From Patescibacteria group bacterium (GTDB lineage Bacteria > Patescibacteriota > Minisyncoccia > JAHIHE01): a DNA stretch of 20,930 bases. Under the pieces are notes generated by a model. That model did not search any database. It was not told the DNA's origin and was given only the letters and a program-made list of their open reading frames with translations. The position numbers and the translations under genes were made by a program. The stretch is from positions 1-20,930 of the forward strand of contig JAHILZ010000081.1 of the NCBI GenBank assembly GCA_018896765.1, in the 5' to 3' direction. This document shows positions 1 to 6,417 of the stretch, piece after piece (position 1 is the first letter of the stretch; every line of letters starts with the position of its first letter).

Positions 1-602
1 AGAGATATTTCAATATCAGAGTAATCAACTCCAGCATACAAATCTTTTATTTTATTTGATACATTAACACTGATAACATCTCGGTTCGAAATTAAAAAAT
101 CGTCGTCAGGCTCGAAATTATTTAACCCTAAAATTTCATCATTTATAAAACTTGTGATATTAATAATATTATTATTAATTTCCCTACCCGTAATTGCTTG
201 ATCAAAAAGTGTTTTTTCTCTAATTTCCTCATTATTTGGCAACTGTATTTTTGTGATCAAACTACCCACATCATTTTTAAAAAAATTACAATAGTTTAAA
301 TACCTTTCAGCCTCGTCTGAATTGTCAAAGAAATGAGCCTTTTTTATAATTGAAAAATTAGCGCCTTCCTGTAATAATTCTCTTAATTTGTGAATTAGTG
401 TATCAAAAAATGGAATCGATGGTCTAGCATTCATTATATTTTCTTTGTGTATATGTAAAGAAAGTATTTGTCTATCTTCAATAACAATCGAAACTAATTC
501 ATCAATATCTTCTTTGTAAATTTGAGCAATTATATCTAATGTCTTAACTAATGTCTTTTCAAAGTCCTTATTTTCAATCTGGTAATTGCTAATGTATGGT
601 TT
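1..602 (-). CDS. Unrecognised AT-rich protein, incomplete (3' end outside window; 5' end lacks a start)
   Basis: The minus strand is open for 200 codons from just after two consecutive TAA codons (603-608) to the window edge. Conceptual translation looks like a normal soluble protein rich in Ile, Asn, Asp, Glu and Lys, with segments such as IIAQIYKEDIDELVSIVIED and PFFDTLIHKLRELLQEG. I recognise no family. The first 56 codons contain no ATG, GTG or TTG; the first ATG is at 432-434, inside what looks like continuous coding sequence. The gene therefore starts at a rare codon (an ATT lies at 591-593), or has lost its 5' end, possibly at the palindromic repeat just beyond it. It is AT-richer than rpsA next door, which suggests accessory DNA. 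Coding status is fairly likely; function unknown. Confidence 0.5.
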
Positions 603-644
603 TTATTATTTTACCTTAAATTACAGAATCTCTCTTTTTTGCGT

Positions 645-731
645 CGATCCGCCATTTAGTTCCGCGTTGATCCGCTTATAAATAATATAGAAGCGGATTT
701 ACGCTGATTAGTACGCGGATACGCGCGAATA
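645..731. repeat. Imperfect palindromic intergenic repeat built from ATCCGC/GCGT units
   Basis: The arms 661-677 and 691-707 pair around a 13-base loop, with ATCCGCTT (670-677) exactly complementary to AAGCGGAT (691-698) and the outer GCGT also matching. The similarity continues outward with one gap, to ATCCGC at about 647-652 and GCGGAT at 715-720. No gene overlaps it. It lies between the start-less open frame on the left and rpsA. It resembles dispersed palindromic repeats of Patescibacteria genomes; that resemblance is from memory. Confidence 0.6.
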
Positions 732-759
732 TATTCGTAATACTTGGTAAATCACCCTT

Positions 760-2241
760 ATGACAAAAAATAAAACTGACGAAAAAGACAGCGAAAAGGG
801 CTCTGCTATGATGAAACAACTCTTAGCGGACGAAAAAAACAAAATTAAAATTCCCCAAGCCGGAGACCTGATAGAAGGCGCGGTAATTGATATAGGCAAA
901 CAGACCTTATTTATGGATTTGGGTCCGATTGGCACCGGGGTAATTTACGGCCGCGAACTCCAAGACGGTTTTGGCACGCTTAAGTCGCTGAAAGTCGGAG
1001 ACAAACTCAAAGCAACGGTCATTGATCCGGAAAATGACGAAGGATATGTCGAGCTCTCAATTAGAACCGCCAGCTATGAATTGGCTTGGGAAGATATTTA
1101 TAAAAAGATGCGAGACGGCGAGGTTGTTTCCATCAAAATCAAAGAAGCAAACCGCGGCGGATTAGTAGCCGAGCTTTATGGCATCAAAGCTTTTTTGCCT
1201 GTCTCGCAATTAGCCAACGAGCATTATCCTCGCGTCGAGGAAGGCGATAAATCGCAAATTTTGACGCTCTTAAATAAATTTATCAATCACGAAATGAGAG
1301 TTAAGGTCATCGACGCCAACAAGGAAGACGAGAAATTAATCCTTTCCGAAAAAGAAACCTACGCCGACGAAGAGAAAAAAGCGATTTCACTGCTTAAAGC
1401 CGGTGATGTCGTGGAAGGAGTTGTCAGCGGAGTCGTTGATTTTGGAGCTTTTGTCAAGTTTAATCTGCCCGGCGAAATACCCAAAAATGGCGGAAAAGAA
1501 CTGGAAGGATTGGTGCATATTTCCGAGCTTGCCTGGCAATTGATTGAAAACCCAAGAGACATTATCCGAGTTGGAGATAAAATTCAAGCCAAAATAATCG
1601 GCATTGACGGAACAAGAATTTCTTTGTCTCTCAAAGCTCTCAAGGAAGATCCTTGGCATATACTTAAATATAAGGTTGGGGATATTGTCGATGGCAAAGT
1701 CCACAAAATTACGCCTTACGGAGCTTTTGTCTATCTTGATAAAGATATCCATGGCTTAATTCATATTTCCGAGCTCGGAAGCATTGACGAGGCTAAAAAA
1801 GTTTTGGCTATCGGAAAAACCGAAAAATTCAAAATTATTTCCCTTGAACCGAAAGAGCACCGCATGGGATTGGCTTTGGCCTCAAAAATTCCTAAAACCG
1901 CCAAACCTGCGGCAGAAACGCCAAAAACCGAAACCACAAAACATGAAACAAAGAAAGAAGAAGCCAAGCCAGAAGCGAAAAAAGTTGAAGTCAAGAAAAC
2001 TGAAATGAAAAAAGAAGCGGGGAAAGAAAAAACTGAAATGAAAAAATCCGAAACTAAAGAAAAAGCTGGTACGAAAGAAAAACACTCCTCCGATCCTCTT
2101 TCGCCAAAAGCTTCAGAAGGACAAGGACACAGTAAAACTACAAAAGACAAGCCGAAAAAAGAAACAAAAGCGAAGAAACCGGCTCGCCTCGATTTGCCGG
2201 AAGCAAAGCGGGCAGCGAAAAAAACAGCTAAGAAAAAATAG
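760..2241 (+). CDS. rpsA: 30S ribosomal protein S1
   Basis: This 493-residue protein helps the 30S subunit bind and unfold mRNA. Four S1 RNA-binding domains are visible at about residues 34-104, 118-200, 215-300 and 312-382. The third and fourth carry the classic patterns VVDFGAFVKF...GLVHISEL and ITPYGAFVYL...GLIHISEL. E. coli S1 has six domains; four or so is common in reduced and CPR genomes. Residues 385-493 form a long tail of Lys, Glu, Thr and Ala, probably disordered and RNA-binding, interrupted at 442-457 by a Ser/Pro/Gly-rich stretch encoded by an imperfect palindrome. The start is the first ATG after an in-frame stop; no Shine-Dalgarno sequence precedes it. A strong terminator follows directly, so the gene is probably monocistronic. 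Confidence 0.93.
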   Translation: MTKNKTDEKDSEKGSAMMKQLLADEKNKIKIPQAGDLIEGAVIDIGKQTLFMDLGPIGTGVIYGRELQDGFGTLKSLKVGDKLKATVIDPENDEGYVELSIRTASYELAWEDIYKKMRDGEVVSIKIKEANRGGLVAELYGIKAFLPVSQLANEHYPRVEEGDKSQILTLLNKFINHEMRVKVIDANKEDEKLILSEKETYADEEKKAISLLKAGDVVEGVVSGVVDFGAFVKFNLPGEIPKNGGKELEGLVHISELAWQLIENPRDIIRVGDKIQAKIIGIDGTRISLSLKALKEDPWHILKYKVGDIVDGKVHKITPYGAFVYLDKDIHGLIHISELGSIDEAKKVLAIGKTEKFKIISLEPKEHRMGLALASKIPKTAKPAAETPKTETTKHETKKEEAKPEAKKVEVKKTEMKKEAGKEKTEMKKSETKEKAGTKEKHSSDPLSPKASEGQGHSKTTKDKPKKETKAKKPARLDLPEAKRAAKKTAKKK

Positions 2242-2250
2242 CGCAATATT

Positions 2251-2285
2251 AAAAAACTCGGCGACTCAAATCGCCGAGTTTTTTT
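2251..2285 (+). terminator. Rho-independent terminator of rpsA
   Basis: The 14-bp arms 2251-2264 and 2271-2284 pair perfectly (core ACTCGGCGA/TCGCCGAGT) around a 6-base loop. They end in a T run, ten bases after the rpsA stop. The A-rich 5' flank could let it act weakly on the opposite strand too. Confidence 0.92.
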
Positions 2286-2310
2286 ACGTGAATTAATAAA
2301 ATTTTTCAAA

Positions 2311-2339
2311 CACAAATGACGAGTTTCATGAAATTAAAT
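2311..2339. repeat. Direct repeat copy 1 flanking the abiE module
   Basis: This 29-base sequence recurs at 3777-3805 in the same orientation with only two differences. The shared core reads AAATGACGAGTTTCAT followed by A or G and then AAATTAAAT. This copy covers the last codon and the stop of abiEii; the other lies upstream of the abiE promoter. Together they frame the whole abiE operon. Confidence 0.85.
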
Positions 2340-3089
2340 GTAATTTTTTTTTAACATATCCTCTTCATCTTTTAAAAACATCATCGTTTCTTTTTTTAAC
2401 ATTTTTCTTATTTTCTTGAATTTATCGGGCGATAATAAAAAATTCAAATCTTGATCAATTATCGTTTCGTTTATTTTTTTATCAATAAAATTTATCAATG
2501 TTCGAAAAAAATAAGCCAAATCGCTGTTTTTTCTTCTTTCTATTATAACTTTTTCATTATAGCCAAGTCCTTGCATAAAAAAATAATGAATATCGTATAA
2601 ATCACGGCCGGCAATCGCTTTTTTTCTTTCCCGGCGATCAATCAGCGCTACCAGCTTATTCGCAAACATAGTTTCCGCCGTTTGACAAACTATCGTCCGA
2701 TCAATATCATCCAATTTAAAAGCTTGATAGGTGTTAGCTTTTGGCGCGGGAAAAGTTATATCTATTTTAATCGTATTTCTTAAATTTATCTTAGCCTGAT
2801 ATTTCAAAAAATATTGCGGAACTTTTTGACTTTGATCTTTTATTTCCAAACCCAGCTCGCTAAAAATATTTTCCAGCTCTTTTTTTAACATTTTAATTTT
2901 CTCTTTCTCTCCCGTATAATCAAAATCAAGGTCAACTGAAAATCTATCCAAAAAACCCAGCATCGCCGCGCATGTCCCGCCTTTAAAATATAACGAGCTT
3001 GCCAGTGTCTTATTATCGTAAATCGCCGATAACAAGCGATAAAGCCAAGCTTTATGAATTGTGTCTCTTGAATTTGGTAAAATCATCAT
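2334..3089 (-). CDS. abiEii: AbiEii-type nucleotidyltransferase toxin (type IV TA)
   Basis: This 251-residue protein has the AbiEii/AbiGii family signature. A GGT motif (residues 37-39, in YFKGGT) is followed by SVDLDFD (51-57), whose aspartates are the metal ligands of DNA-polymerase-beta-type nucleotidyltransferases. A later segment includes ETMFANKLVALIDR and GRDLYDIHYF, the conserved lysine/aspartate region. Characterised relatives transfer nucleotides to RNA, in some cases tRNA acceptor ends, and halt growth during phage infection; the exact substrate here is unknown. The gene lies 18 bp downstream of the AbiEi-like gene on the same strand, the usual antitoxin-then-toxin order. It is rich in A/T codons. 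Length and motifs look intact. Confidence 0.88.
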   Translation of the reverse strand: MMILPNSRDTIHKAWLYRLLSAIYDNKTLASSLYFKGGTCAAMLGFLDRFSVDLDFDYTGEKEKIKMLKKELENIFSELGLEIKDQSQKVPQYFLKYQAKINLRNTIKIDITFPAPKANTYQAFKLDDIDRTIVCQTAETMFANKLVALIDRRERKKAIAGRDLYDIHYFFMQGLGYNEKVIIERRKNSDLAYFFRTLINFIDKKINETIIDQDLNFLLSPDKFKKIRKMLKKETMMFLKDEEDMLKKNYI

Positions 3090-3107
3090 AAATATTGAAG
3101 TTTAAAT

Positions 3108-3701
3108 TTATTTAACATAGCGCTCCGCGGTCAAAGGGTAACCGATTGTTTTTTGAATTTCTTTCACCTTTTTCCAATCAATTAATTTCTCACCGTCAAA
3201 ATACGCCTTCGAGTTAAAATATAATAAATCCGCTATCGCTCGCTCAATTGTGGCGGTTTTTACGCCATGCTCATCAATAATTCCGGCCGGCTGAAATAAA
3301 TATAAATCTTTTAACTTTCTTGAATAATAATGATTATCGCCAATGGAAAATTTCTTGCTTTGCGAACTGATAAAAGTTATGCCGTGAATATTCTGCTGAA
3401 TTATTCCGGCTTGAGTAAGCACTGTCTCTGTGCTTACATAAGCAAATCCATGCAAAGCTTTAATTCCCAGCATTATCGGATTAATTTGATCCACAGGCTT
3501 TAAAGAATAAAATCCTTTATAAATACCAAAAAGCAATCCTCTTTTTTTATATCTTTTAATCAAAGTATAAAGAGTATTAGGATTTTTTATTTGCCACAAA
3601 CTAGCTAAGTCTTGCGTATGAAAAATAGACTCCCCCAGTCGAGCTATTTGAACAAATTTATCATCTTGCCTTTGTTTTATCTTTTTTGGCTTATTATTCA
3701 T
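3108..3701 (-). CDS. abiEi: AbiEi-like antitoxin/autorepressor (type IV TA)
   Basis: This 197-residue protein is first in the operon with abiEii. The N-terminal part (about residues 20-75) looks like a winged helix: HTQDLASLWQI, then a recognition-helix-like segment and a KGFYSL wing. The remainder includes YVSTETVLTQAGII and TATIERAIADLLYF, typical of the AbiEi_1/AbiEi_4 (transcriptional regulator of AbiEi type) families. Family members neutralise the toxin without forming a stable complex and repress their own promoter by binding inverted repeats. A matching inverted repeat overlaps this gene's promoter. An AGGA lies 9 bases before the ATG, within the operator itself. Family assignment rests on motifs and partnership. 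Confidence 0.82.
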   Translation of the reverse strand: MNNKPKKIKQRQDDKFVQIARLGESIFHTQDLASLWQIKNPNTLYTLIKRYKKRGLLFGIYKGFYSLKPVDQINPIMLGIKALHGFAYVSTETVLTQAGIIQQNIHGITFISSQSKKFSIGDNHYYSRKLKDLYLFQPAGIIDEHGVKTATIERAIADLLYFNSKAYFDGEKLIDWKKVKEIQKTIGYPLTAERYVK

Positions 3702-3707
3702 AATAGT

Positions 3708-3735
3708 TTATCCTGTACTTATATGTACAGGATAA
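3708..3735 (-). promoter_or_regulatory. Inverted-repeat operator of the abiE operon
   Basis: The perfect 11-bp arms TTATCCTGTAC (3708-3718) and GTACAGGATAA (3725-3735) are separated by 6 bases. They overlap the -10 element and the likely transcription start, and end 6 bases before the abiEi ATG. This is the expected geometry for autorepression by AbiEi. Confidence 0.8.
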
Positions 3736-3756
3736 CACAACTATAGATTTTGTCAA
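3729..3756 (-). promoter_or_regulatory. Sigma-70-type promoter of abiEi-abiEii
   Basis: On the minus strand a consensus -35 TTGACA (3751-3756) and a -10 TATCCT (3729-3734) are spaced by 16 bases. The transcript would begin near 3722, giving a very short leader. The -10 lies inside one operator arm. Confidence 0.7.
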
Positions 3757-3776
3757 GGTTTGAAATTTCATACCGC

Positions 3777-3805
3777 CGCAAATGACGAGTTTCATAAAAT
3801 TAAAT
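3777..3805. repeat. Direct repeat copy 2 flanking the abiE module
   Basis: This is the partner of 2311-2339: 27 of 29 bases match in the same orientation, 1466 bp apart. It lies upstream of the abiE promoter, in an otherwise featureless gap before the RNA ligase gene. Confidence 0.85.
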
Positions 3806-3916
3806 TATTTAAAAAATTATTATTCAAAATCTCGCTATCACTATACCAAATATAAACCGTTTATACAAAAATATTAATCCCGCCCCAAATCCCCTGTTCC
3901 AGCCAAAATACCAATA

Positions 3917-4978
3917 TTATTCGTTTAACAAATAATTATTCGAGATCGCTTTAAAAGAATTCCTTTCATTTCCGATATGGGATTTTTTTCTCGCGACAAC
4001 TCCCTCTCTTTCGCATTCTGAATTAAGCATGCTTTTCCCGATGGCTATCTCAAGCATCTCATCAACATTTTTTGGCAAAGAAAAATTTTCGTCTAATATC
4101 GGCACAGTTTCCAAACGCAAAGAATCGCACATCCCCTTAAAATCTTCAAATTCTAAAAATTTTCCAAACTTTATATTATAAACATTGAAGAAAAAAACTT
4201 TCTGTCCTCTAATTTTGTAGGGATTTTTTTGTATTCCTTCGCCTACAATTTCTCCTTGTATGGCAAAATTATCATACAATTTTTCTTTTAAATTTAATTC
4301 CCGCGCTATTTTCCACTGTGTTGTTTCGCCTTCCTGTAATTCTAAATTCCGGCTGCAAACTCCGAAAACACCGTCTTTTTTATAATAAGTAACTGAAGAG
4401 CCGTCCAGCTTTTCGGTCATATAATAACTATCCAAAACCTCAGCCATATTTTGGATGCGCTCTTCATCCGTCTTGGGAAGAAAAGAGGGAAACGCGCCTT
4501 TCACTATTCCCGACAAGCAAGGCGAAACCGGTTGCTCATATTTTATGATGCCCAATATATTAGATATGTCTAATCCTATTTCTAATTTAATCTTTTCCAT
4601 GTTCTTTTGTTTACTAAGTGTCAAATACCAATCATCTTTTATTTTTTCCAAATTTCCATAATTATTTAATATTGTTAACGGTAAAATAAGCCCTTGACTA
4701 ACAGTGCCTCTTAATTTAATCGTTCGAAGACGAATTCCCTCCACTTCTTTTCCCTCGGATAACATTTTCTTAAGCTTATTTCCTTTGAGCAAAAAATCAT
4801 ATTCGGGTTTTACAGGAAGGAAAGAATCAATTTCAAAATACAAAACAAAATCATCTATTTTAAATTGATCTTTCATCACTACCACCCACCAGCCTTTTAC
4901 TCTGGCCGCTTCAATTTTATCAGCGCCGGGAATATTTTTTAATTCTTCTATCTTTGCGATAGTCGCTAAATGTCTCAT
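3917..4978 (-). CDS. Rnl5-like (DraRnl/DRB0094 family) ATP-dependent RNA ligase
   Basis: This 353-residue protein should seal 3'-OH/5'-phosphate nicks in RNA through an enzyme-AMP intermediate. The N-terminal half (about residues 1-165) looks like the beta-rich OB-type module of the Deinococcus ligase family (ARVKGWWVVV, VLYFEIDSFLP). The C-terminal half is the nucleotidyltransferase domain. Motif I is KLDG at 190-193 with the adenylated lysine at K190; SRN (209-211) is the Ia region; FFFNVYNI (262-269) is motif III/IIIa; EGVVAR (325-330) is motif IV; SFKAISNNYLL (341-351) is motif V with K343. All catalytic motifs are present. It follows the Panacea TA locus by 36 bp on the same strand and may be co-transcribed. 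In Deinococcus this family acts on template-bridged nicks. The substrate here is unknown; repair of toxin-cut RNA is a guess from context. Confidence 0.88.
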   Translation of the reverse strand: MRHLATIAKIEELKNIPGADKIEAARVKGWWVVVMKDQFKIDDFVLYFEIDSFLPVKPEYDFLLKGNKLKKMLSEGKEVEGIRLRTIKLRGTVSQGLILPLTILNNYGNLEKIKDDWYLTLSKQKNMEKIKLEIGLDISNILGIIKYEQPVSPCLSGIVKGAFPSFLPKTDEERIQNMAEVLDSYYMTEKLDGSSVTYYKKDGVFGVCSRNLELQEGETTQWKIARELNLKEKLYDNFAIQGEIVGEGIQKNPYKIRGQKVFFFNVYNIKFGKFLEFEDFKGMCDSLRLETVPILDENFSLPKNVDEMLEIAIGKSMLNSECEREGVVARKKSHIGNERNSFKAISNNYLLNE

Positions 4979-5014
4979 AATTTTTATAACTATTAATTGC
5001 GCTTAAAAGTTTAC

Positions 5015-5362
5015 TCAAGCATCCTTCAAATATTCCTTAATCCGCTCGCTATCTTCATTTTGTTTCCTGCCCTTAAAATATATCTCAATAAATTCGATGC
5101 CAATCATTTCTACGGTTTAACTTTTCTCAATATACGCGTAAATTATTCTCAGGTCTTTTTTCTTTAAACTCCGGCAAAAAAATCTCGCCTTAACAATATA
5201 CACTGATTCGGTTTTTGTAATAATATTGAAATGTTTGCCGATTCCCAAAGGCGATTCATTTAAAACTTTTTTAAATTCAACCAAGTCGCTATCCAGCGAC
5301 CTGAATTTTTTTGACAGCTTCTTAAAATCTTTTTCAAATTCTATCGTATTTCTAAAGTTCAT
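5015..5362 (-). pseudogene. RelE/ParE-superfamily toxin interrupted by an in-frame TAA
   Basis: The first 81 codons (5120-5362) encode a RelE-fold toxin core: an N-terminal helix pair rich in FEKDFKKLSKKF, then IITKTESVYIVKARFFCRSLKKKDLRIIYAY. Codon 82 is TAA (5117-5119). The same frame then continues for 33 codons to TGA (5015-5017). That tail, including IEFIEIYFKGRKQNEDSERI, matches the usual C-terminal strand and helix of this toxin group. The intact protein would be about 115 residues. The toxin is therefore probably inactivated by one base change, or the base is wrong in the assembly. It overlaps the Panacea antitoxin gene upstream by 11 bp, indicating translational coupling. The short product might still bind the antitoxin. 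Nuclease-type activity is inferred from the fold only. Confidence 0.82.
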
Positions 5363-6137
5363 TATCGTAGTTTCTTACCGAATGATCATTATCGCGATAA
5401 AAAACGGTTTCGTAGCTTATTTCCTCCCCCATCTTATGAACTCTCCATGGGGTGTCCGAGTGCGAATAATCGCTCAGTTCACTGGCATTTTTCCAAGCCA
5501 AACGCGCCAGCACTTCATCGATATGCTGGATCTCTTGGGCTGACAAAGCTTTCAGATCAGCCGATCGTCTCGGCAAATATTTTTTCTGCTCATGTTGAAA
5601 ATACTTACTCTTGATTTTCTCAATCTCGCCTCTCTCCGCCATCTGATCGGTAATTCCCTTAAACTCAATCGGCGTCGGACCAAAATGATTTTTGATATAT
5701 CTGGCGCCAGTCAGTTGCTCCTCGAATTTTTCGTAATAATCAAAGTCTATAAAATAGAGAAGCTTATAAATCGCCGTTTCACCGATGTTCGGTCGCGATC
5801 CCGCTTTTTCCAACAGATACAACAAAACTTCTTTGAATTTTCTCACATTGGCCTGCGGCAGAATAATTCTCATTTCCGGTTTAATGTTTTTCTCAATTTT
5901 TTCTTCCTTAAAGTCAACTTCAATTTCTTTTTTATCAGCCTTCAAAAAATCACCCAAAGACATATTAAAAATCCCCGCCAGCTTTTGCGCTTCGGTAATA
6001 GTCATGTCACGATTGCCCTGCTCAATCTCCATATAGGTCGGCCGAGAAACTCTAATCTCCTTCGCCAAATATTCCTGCGTCATCTCGCAATTCTTTCTTT
6101 GCTCTTGAATAAATTTTGCAAGTTTAGTCATATTCAT
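5352..6137 (-). CDS. panA: HTH plus Panacea-domain antitoxin (PanA-like)
   Basis: This 261-residue protein combines a Cro/CI-type helix-turn-helix (about residues 5-65; MTQEYLAKEIRVSRPTYMEIEQG is the two-helix core) with a linker and a Panacea (DUF4065/SocA-like) domain from about 100 to 240. The Panacea part contains YKLLYFIDFDYYEKF and the hallmark GPTP (153-156). Panacea proteins act as antitoxins for many unrelated toxins, and the HTH suggests DNA binding and autoregulation. The toxin gene overlaps its 3' end by 11 bp. A perfect-consensus promoter and paired repeats lie upstream. Reading frame and domains are intact, although the partner toxin is truncated. Confidence 0.88.
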   Translation of the reverse strand: MNMTKLAKFIQEQRKNCEMTQEYLAKEIRVSRPTYMEIEQGNRDMTITEAQKLAGIFNMSLGDFLKADKKEIEVDFKEEKIEKNIKPEMRIILPQANVRKFKEVLLYLLEKAGSRPNIGETAIYKLLYFIDFDYYEKFEEQLTGARYIKNHFGPTPIEFKGITDQMAERGEIEKIKSKYFQHEQKKYLPRRSADLKALSAQEIQHIDEVLARLAWKNASELSDYSHSDTPWRVHKMGEEISYETVFYRDNDHSVRNYDNEL

Positions 6138-6176
6138 ATGATTAAATTAGTTCCTATTGAAATAATCCCAATTTTC

Positions 6177-6267
6177 TGTCATTCCGATCAGCCAGTGGGC
6201 GGAGAGGAATCCCTTAAACATCAAAAACAGCAAGTATAAGCGATTTCTCCTTGAAGTCGAAATGACA
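6177..6267. repeat. Imperfect palindromic repeat in the panA leader
   Basis: TGTCATTCCGA at 6177-6187 is matched on the other strand by the sequence ending at 6267 (reverse complement TGTCATTTCGA). GGAGAGGAATC inside the left half likewise corresponds to the complement of GATTTCTCC in the right half. The two halves face each other around about 6222. It lies between the panA promoter and its ATG, so it would be in the leader RNA. It resembles the TGTCATTTCGA-type dispersed repeats of many CPR and other genomes (from memory). Confidence 0.6.
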
Positions 6268-6279
6268 AAGTTTTTATTT

Positions 6280-6310
6280 TTTCAATAATAAAAAACTATT
6301 TCAATAATAA
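6280..6310 (-). promoter_or_regulatory. Candidate PanA operator: paired direct repeats
   Basis: TTTCAATAATAA (plus-strand reading) occurs twice, at 6280-6291 and 6299-6310, 19 bases apart. The pair sits at and just after the expected transcription start of the panA promoter. Two-turn spacing is compatible with binding by an HTH dimer; binding is inferred. Confidence 0.45.
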
Positions 6311-6314
6311 CTAA

Positions 6315-6343
6315 ATTATATCCTATGTAAAAATATTTGTCAA
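6315..6343 (-). promoter_or_regulatory. Perfect-consensus sigma-70 promoter of panA
   Basis: On the minus strand TTGACA (6338-6343) and TATAAT (6315-6320) are separated by exactly 17 bases. The start would be near 6308, leaving a leader of about 170 bases to the panA ATG. The -35 is also part of an inverted repeat TTTGTCAAT/ATTGACAAA at 6336-6344 and 6359-6367. Confidence 0.85.
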
Positions 6344-6417
6344 TAGAATTGTAAATAAGATTGACAAAGATTATTTTTTACATTATCGCCAAAACTAATA
6401 AAAAAAGAAGCAAAAAT

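Noticed and set aside
1761..2315. Long minus-strand open frame opposite the rpsA tail
   Set aside because: It is rich in Phe, Ser and Val because it is the reverse of Lys/Glu codons; rpsA on the plus strand explains the sequence.
5117..5119. Alternative genetic code as explanation for the in-frame stop in the toxin
   Set aside because: The codon is TAA, whereas known CPR recoding uses TGA, and all conserved genes here read normally with standard stops.
6361..6389. Possible plus-strand promoter (TTGACA then TATCGC)
   Set aside because: The -10 is poor and no plus-strand gene follows; the TTGACA is better explained as the mirror arm of the inverted repeat at the panA promoter.
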